Assembly: GCA_024400275.1 (NCBI GenBank)
Contig: JAKSMY010000032.1
Location: 1 to 23,061 of the forward strand
DNA length: 23,061 bases
Direction: 5' to 3'
From: Paludibacteraceae bacterium
GTDB taxonomy: Bacteria > Bacteroidota > Bacteroidia > Bacteroidales > Paludibacteraceae
Below, one piece after another: positions 20,354-23,061 of this stretch. A program made the translations under genes and the position numbers. The notes below the pieces were generated by a model. The model was given only the letters and a program-made list of their open reading frames with translations. It had not been told where the DNA came from and made no database searches. Every line of letters begins with the position of its first letter. The first letter of the stretch is position 1.

Positions 20354-20905
20354 ATGAAACGGAAACAAACGATACTATTTGCCGGGATTGTGCTGGTGGC
20401 GGTGGCACTGGACCAAGCACTTAAACTCTACATTCACAGCCATTTCCAATTGGGCGAGGCACGGACTATTCTGCCTTTCTTCCAACTATGCTACATCGAA
20501 AACGATGGCATGGCATTCGGCATAGAGTGGTTTAACAAGATATTCCTCACAATGTTCCGTATCATCGCCGTGGGACTCCTTATCTGGTACACGCACACGC
20601 TCGTGCGCAAGCGCGCTCGTACCTCTTATATATGTATGATAGCCCTCGTCACCGCCGGTGCATTGGGCAACATCATCGACTGCGTGTTCTACGGCAAATG
20701 CTTTGGCTACGCCGGCTGGTTCTACGGTCGCGTAATCGACATGCTATATTTCCCCCTAATCACCAATTCGGCCGGCGAGTGTATCTTCTTCCAACCCGTG
20801 TTCAACCTTGCAGACAGCTGCATCACAGTGGCCGTAATCTGCATATTGATTTGGTTTAGAAAAGACCTTGATGAAAGCTTGGGGAAGTTGACAATTGATA
20901 GTTGA
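20354..20905 (+). CDS. lspA: lipoprotein signal peptidase (signal peptidase II)
   Basis: A 183-aa inner-membrane aspartyl protease that cleaves prolipoproteins after lipidation. Four hydrophobic helices lie at about 6-22, 61-80, 90-108 and 153-168. Conserved marks are D20-x3-K24, N50-x-G-x-AF (ENDGMAFG), N105 in GALGNIIDC, the catalytic D129 in GRVIDMLYFPL and the catalytic D154 in FNLADSCIT. ATG 20354 is preferred; upstream in-frame ATG and TTG codons (20345, 20339) extend the protein by only a few residues. The last residues (GKLTIDS) and the TGA stop are encoded by a GTTGACA/ATTGATA heptamer array, so the natural C-terminus was replaced or trimmed. Substrates in this window would include the lipoproteins at 15578, 18092 and 21571 and perhaps the kinase. 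Confidence 0.95.
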   Translation: MKRKQTILFAGIVLVAVALDQALKLYIHSHFQLGEARTILPFFQLCYIENDGMAFGIEWFNKIFLTMFRIIAVGLLIWYTHTLVRKRARTSYICMIALVTAGALGNIIDCVFYGKCFGYAGWFYGRVIDMLYFPLITNSAGECIFFQPVFNLADSCITVAVICILIWFRKDLDESLGKLTIDS

Positions 20906-20943
20906 CAGTTGATAGTTGACAATTGACAATGCACGATTAAACG
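20887..20943. repeat. heptamer array overlapping the lspA 3' end
   Basis: GTTGACA, ATTGATA, GTTGACA, GTTGATA, GTTGACA, ATTGACA (20887-20928), then ATGCACG-ATTAAACG leading into R1 copy 4. The first two and a half units are coding and supply the lspA stop. Confidence 0.92.
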
Positions 20944-21187
20944 ATTAAAAACAATCACAATCGTCCACATTGTTTCTCTTTTTGGCAAAAGGACGACACG
21001 TCGTCGGTGCCAAAAGAGCCCCTAACGTGGACGACACAATGGAACAAAGAACACGATTCGTTGCTTCGTGAACTTCGTATCTTCGTGCTGGCTGCATAAG
21101 TAGGGAGAGCCCTACCGACAAGGAGCGAAGCGGAGTGTCTATTAGGGCGAAACATACAAGAGCAGACAGTTGTGATAGTTGACAATT
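20944..21187. repeat. structured repeat R1, copy 4
   Basis: Full-length copy in the same orientation, between lspA and the DUF4296 gene. It differs from copy 1 at ATTCGTTGCTTCGTGAAC (ATTCATTGCTTTGTGAAT in copy 1) and at GTAGGG for GTGGGG. The long nested hairpin is intact. Confidence 0.9.
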
Positions 21188-21220
21188 GATAGTTGATAGT
21201 TGACAAAAATAATAAAAACC

Positions 21221-21342
21221 CCTTGAAGCAATTTGCGGCATTACCGCTAACGTGCTACCTAAATTCGTAAGTCCTAATTATGCAAGCATATAGTCCTTCC
21301 TAATTTACGTATCACTGTCCTACGGACAAAATTGCTTCAAGG
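21221..21342. repeat. palindrome-ended element R2, copy C (different interior)
   Basis: A 122-bp element with the same outer context as copies A and B (AATAAAAACCCCTTGAAG... and ...CTTCAAGGCGATAAACAG), but the inner 6 bp of each terminal repeat are CAATTT and AAATTG instead of AGGATG and CATCCT. Complementarity over 14 bp is kept. The interior is unrelated and contains GCGG-catta-CCGC and GTCC-tac-GGAC hairpins. Confidence 0.88.
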
Positions 21343-21353
21343 CGATAAACAGA

Positions 21354-21458
21354 AAAAGTCAAAAGTCGAAAGTCGAAAGTAGAAAGTAGAAAGTAGAAAG
21401 TCGAAAGTCGAAAGTCAAAAGTCGAAAGTCGAAAGTCGAAAGTCGAAAGTCGAAAGTA
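21354..21458. repeat. heptamer array rAAAGTm (15 units)
   Basis: Fifteen contiguous 7-bp units of AAAAGTC, GAAAGTC and GAAAGTA, the longest array in the window. It sits immediately after R2 copy C. The 70 bp after it (to 21526) hold no gene, only GGGCAGAGCCC and GGCGATgaaATCGCC inverted repeats. Confidence 0.95.
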
Positions 21459-21526
21459 GAACGGGCAGAGCCCTAAAAGAACGGCGATGAAATCGCCTAA
21501 GAAAAGACAGAACAAAAGGGAATAGA

Positions 21527-21568
21527 GAATTGAGAATGGAGAATGGAGAATTGAGAATTGAGAATTGA
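21527..21568. repeat. heptamer array GAATTGA/GAATGGA ending in a start codon
   Basis: GAATTGA, GAATGGA x2, GAATTGA x3; the seventh, degenerate unit GAATGAG contains the ATG of the DUF4296 gene in register. The purine-rich array occupies the place of the ribosome-binding region. Confidence 0.92.
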
Positions 21569-21570
21569 GA

Positions 21571-21912
21571 ATGAGAAGATATTGCTACATAATTTGCGGA
21601 CTGTTGGTGGTTGTGCTGTTGGTTGGTTGTAGGCCACGCGGCGTGCTGTCGCCCAAGCAGATGGAAGACCTGTTTGTCGATTTACACACGGCAGACGGCA
21701 TATTGCAGGAAGCAGGTTACAACTACGGTCACGACGAGGCCCTGCGCGGTTACTACGAGGCCGTGCTGGAGGAACATGGCGTGACTCAGGCACAGTTTGA
21801 CTCATCATTGGTGTGGTACACCGCCAATCCTACCATCTTTGACAAGATATATCCGAAGGTAATAAACCGCCTGCAGGAGCAGTTGGACCGGTTTAATTCG
21901 GGAAAAGAGTGA
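21571..21912 (+). CDS. DUF4296 lipoprotein
   Basis: A 113-aa protein, MRRYCYIICGLLVVVLLVGC-type lipoprotein signal (lipobox LLVGC). The body has the DUF4296 pattern: VLSPKQMEDLFVDLHTADGI, GYNYGHDEALRGYYEAVLEE, HGVTQAQFDSSLVWYTANP and a C-terminal helix (KVINRLQEQLDRF). The function is unknown. As I remember, genes of this family often lie just after lspA in Bacteroidales; here about 665 bp of R1, R2 and heptamer repeats separate the two. ATG 21571 is used; the frame opens two codons earlier with TTG inside the repeat. No promoter of the common type is visible between the repeats and this start, so it may be read from the lspA promoter. Confidence 0.88.
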   Translation: MRRYCYIICGLLVVVLLVGCRPRGVLSPKQMEDLFVDLHTADGILQEAGYNYGHDEALRGYYEAVLEEHGVTQAQFDSSLVWYTANPTIFDKIYPKVINRLQEQLDRFNSGKE

Positions 21913-21937
21913 AAAAGTGCAAAAAAAGCAATATTTA

Positions 21938-21969
21938 TTTGCATATTCCAAATTTTTGTTGTATATTTG
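21938..21969 (+). promoter_or_regulatory. promoter of rplM-rpsI
   Basis: TTTG (21938-21941, extended TTTGCATAT), a 20-nt spacer, then TATATTTG (21962-21969), followed by C. Transcription would begin near 21976. Confidence 0.85.
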
Positions 21970-21975
21970 CACGAT

Positions 21976-22092
21976 TTTTCGTCGGAAGAAAGAAATATAA
22001 AACACAATTATAACTAATCGCCAAATTGGGCAGTGGTTCAAAACGAACGTAAATGATGTCTGTCGATTTGGTCATAAACATTTAAAAAACAA
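21976..22092 (+). other. leader of rplM-rpsI, possible ribosomal-protein leader RNA
   Basis: About 117 untranslated nt. CCAAAT (22021-22026) can pair with ATTTGG (22066-22071), enclosing a loop with GGGCAG and CTGTC that also match. Long structured leaders before rplM serve autoregulation in other phyla; whether this one does is inference. Confidence 0.4.
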
Positions 22093-22548
22093 ATGGATAC
22101 TTTATCTTACAAGACAGTATCAGCCAACAAAGCAACCGTTCAAAAGGGATGGGTTGTTGTTGATGCTGAGGGCCAGATTCTTGGCCGTATGTGCACGAAG
22201 GTAGCCAAAATCCTCCGTGGCAAGTACAAACCCAGTTTCACACCTAACGTGGACTGCGGTGACAACGTTATCATTATCAATGCAGCTAAAGTGCAATTGA
22301 CCGGTAACAAGTGGAACGACCGCGTATATGTACGCTACACAGGTTTCCCCGGTGGCCAACGCGAAATGTCTCCCGCTCAACTGCTGGACAAAGGCGCAGA
22401 CCGCTTGATTAAGAAGGTAGTAAAAGGTATGCTTCCCAAGAATCGTCTGGGCAATGCCTTGATTAACAACCTGTTCGTTTTTGCCGGCGCAGAGCATAAC
22501 ATGCAAGCCCAAAAACCCGTTCAAATAGATATTAACAATCTTAAATAA
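22093..22548 (+). CDS. rplM: 50S ribosomal protein L13 (uL13)
   Basis: A 151-aa protein of the large subunit, an early-binding assembly protein. Characteristic blocks are WVVVDAEGQILGRMCTKVAK (near 17-36), LRGKYKPSFTPNVDCGDNVI, YVRYTGFPGGQRE and the motif GMLPKNRLGNAL. The bacteroidal C-terminus HNMQAQKPVQIDINNLK is present. It is first in the rplM-rpsI operon, 11 nt before rpsI, with its own promoter. Confidence 0.98.
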   Translation: MDTLSYKTVSANKATVQKGWVVVDAEGQILGRMCTKVAKILRGKYKPSFTPNVDCGDNVIIINAAKVQLTGNKWNDRVYVRYTGFPGGQREMSPAQLLDKGADRLIKKVVKGMLPKNRLGNALINNLFVFAGAEHNMQAQKPVQIDINNLK

Positions 22549-22559
22549 CCATTCAGAGT

Positions 22560-22946
22560 ATGGAAACTATAAATGCAATAGGTCGTCGTAAAGCCGCTGT
22601 AGCTCGCGTTTACGTACAAGAGGGTAATGGCCAAATCACGATTAACGGTCGTGCTCTGGATGTATATTTCCCCAGCAGTATTCTTCAATTTATCGTTAAA
22701 CAACCTCTTGCCACCCTCGGTGCAGCAGAGAAATACGATATCAAAGTTAACTTGGACGGTGGCGGCTTCAAAGGTCAAGCCGAGGCACTTCGCCTTGCCA
22801 TCGCTCGCGCATTGGTAAAAATCAACGCTGAGGACAAACCTGCTCTGAAAGCAGAGGGCTTCATGACTCGCGATGCCCGTGAGGTAGAGCGTAAGAAGCC
22901 GGGTCAACCGAAAGCTCGTAAACACTTCCAATTCAGTAAACGTTAA
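22560..22946 (+). CDS. rpsI: 30S ribosomal protein S9 (uS9)
   Basis: A 128-aa protein. It starts with the family motif GRRKAAVARVYVQEGNG (8-24), then the central GGGFKGQAEALRLAIARAL. It ends in the basic tail RKKPGQPKARKHFQFSKR, whose terminal Lys-Arg contacts P-site tRNA. The full length is present. Co-transcribed with rplM. Confidence 0.98.
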   Translation: METINAIGRRKAAVARVYVQEGNGQITINGRALDVYFPSSILQFIVKQPLATLGAAEKYDIKVNLDGGGFKGQAEALRLAIARALVKINAEDKPALKAEGFMTRDAREVERKKPGQPKARKHFQFSKR

Positions 22947-23061
22947 ATCGCGTTCGGCAACAAGGTCGCAAAGGTTGATACCGCTTTCGCTACATCAACA
23001 GGCGACTTGTGCCTCCGCTCTCCGAAAAACCTCATGCGAGCTTTTTCGGGCCGGGTAAAGA
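22947..23061 (+). other. region after rpsI with a strong hairpin, window edge
   Basis: No gene starts here. An inverted pair GTTGAT (22975-22980) / ATCAAC (22994-22999) and a perfect 8-bp stem CCGAAAAA (23022-23029) with TTTTTCGG (23042-23049) are visible, without a U-tract after the stem. In this phylum rpsB often follows rpsI, so this could be a leader or attenuator of a gene beyond the edge. Confidence 0.35.

Noticed and set aside
17060..21241. Minus-strand open frames of 80-120 codons recurring in all R1 copies (products with SQLSALVCF, MQPARRYEIHK, NNVDDCDCF)
   Set aside because: They coincide exactly with the repeat. One copy has a 1-bp net deletion that breaks the frame and another is truncated, two frames are open at once, and the complement of GTTGACA heptamers is free of stops in every frame, which lengthens frames artificially.
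17059..21342. R1 or R2 as complete insertion sequences
   Set aside because: No transposase-sized frame, no catalytic motif and no clear target-site duplication could be found around them.
19324..21458. CRISPR array
   Set aside because: The repeats are contiguous 7-bp or 11-bp units without spacers, the longer repeats R1 and R2 are irregularly placed, and no cas gene is present.

Overview
The window looks like a chromosomal piece of a Bacteroidales bacterium (Bacteroidota). Three things point there. Almost every transcription unit has a Bacteroidota-type promoter, a -33 TTTG and a -7 TAnnTTTG, with exactly 20 nt between them wherever both boxes are clear. The gene content includes DUF3078 and DUF4296 proteins and fimbrillin-like lipoproteins. 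The order coiled-coil gene, zapA, rny and the pair rplM-rpsI are arranged as is usual in that phylum. No rRNA, CRISPR array, transposase or integrase was seen.

Layout. Positions 1-1108 (-): start of a secreted protein with cadherin-like beta-sandwich repeats, running off the left edge. 1330-4560 (+): DUF3078 outer-membrane protein, a ZapB-like coiled coil, zapA and rny (RNase Y), followed by a gene fragment and a terminator. 4913-6416 (-): an ArsG/DsbD-like membrane protein and trmN6 (tRNA m6A37 methyltransferase). 6472-12129 (+): a lipobox-bearing NtrY-like histidine kinase overlapping gdhA, then kbl and tdh (threonine to glycine plus acetyl-CoA). 12264-13157: era. 13564-13652 (-): tRNA-Ser(CGA). 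13951-15096 (-): an AAA ATPase with a DUF4143 domain. 15578-19087: two divergent modules, each a 44-49 aa peptide gene followed by a fimbrillin-like lipoprotein gene. 20354-21912 (+): lspA and a DUF4296 lipoprotein, pulled apart by repeats. 22093-22946 (+): rplM-rpsI.

The main novelty candidates lie in two places. First, the two small-peptide/lipoprotein modules are paralogous, divergently oriented and each has its own promoter. The peptides share a near-identical N-terminal block (MK-x-Y-xx-PETQVLQI-x-N-xxx-IC) and have variable tails. The first peptide gene (16605-16739, minus) is short and easy to miss.

Second, the intergenic DNA, mainly 17040-21570, is made of several interlocking repeat families. 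These are unrelated tandem arrays that share a 7-bp unit length (a few have 11 bp), a ~240-bp structured repeat R1 in four copies, and a ~125-bp palindrome-ended element R2 in three copies. The R2 interior is exchanged while end complementarity is kept. Repeats of the same families are embedded in frame inside trmN6 and form the stop or start regions of several genes. This recalls the palindromic elements of Rickettsia and the heptanucleotide repeats of cyanobacteria.

All calls were made by eye from sequence and remembered family features. No database search or folding program was run.
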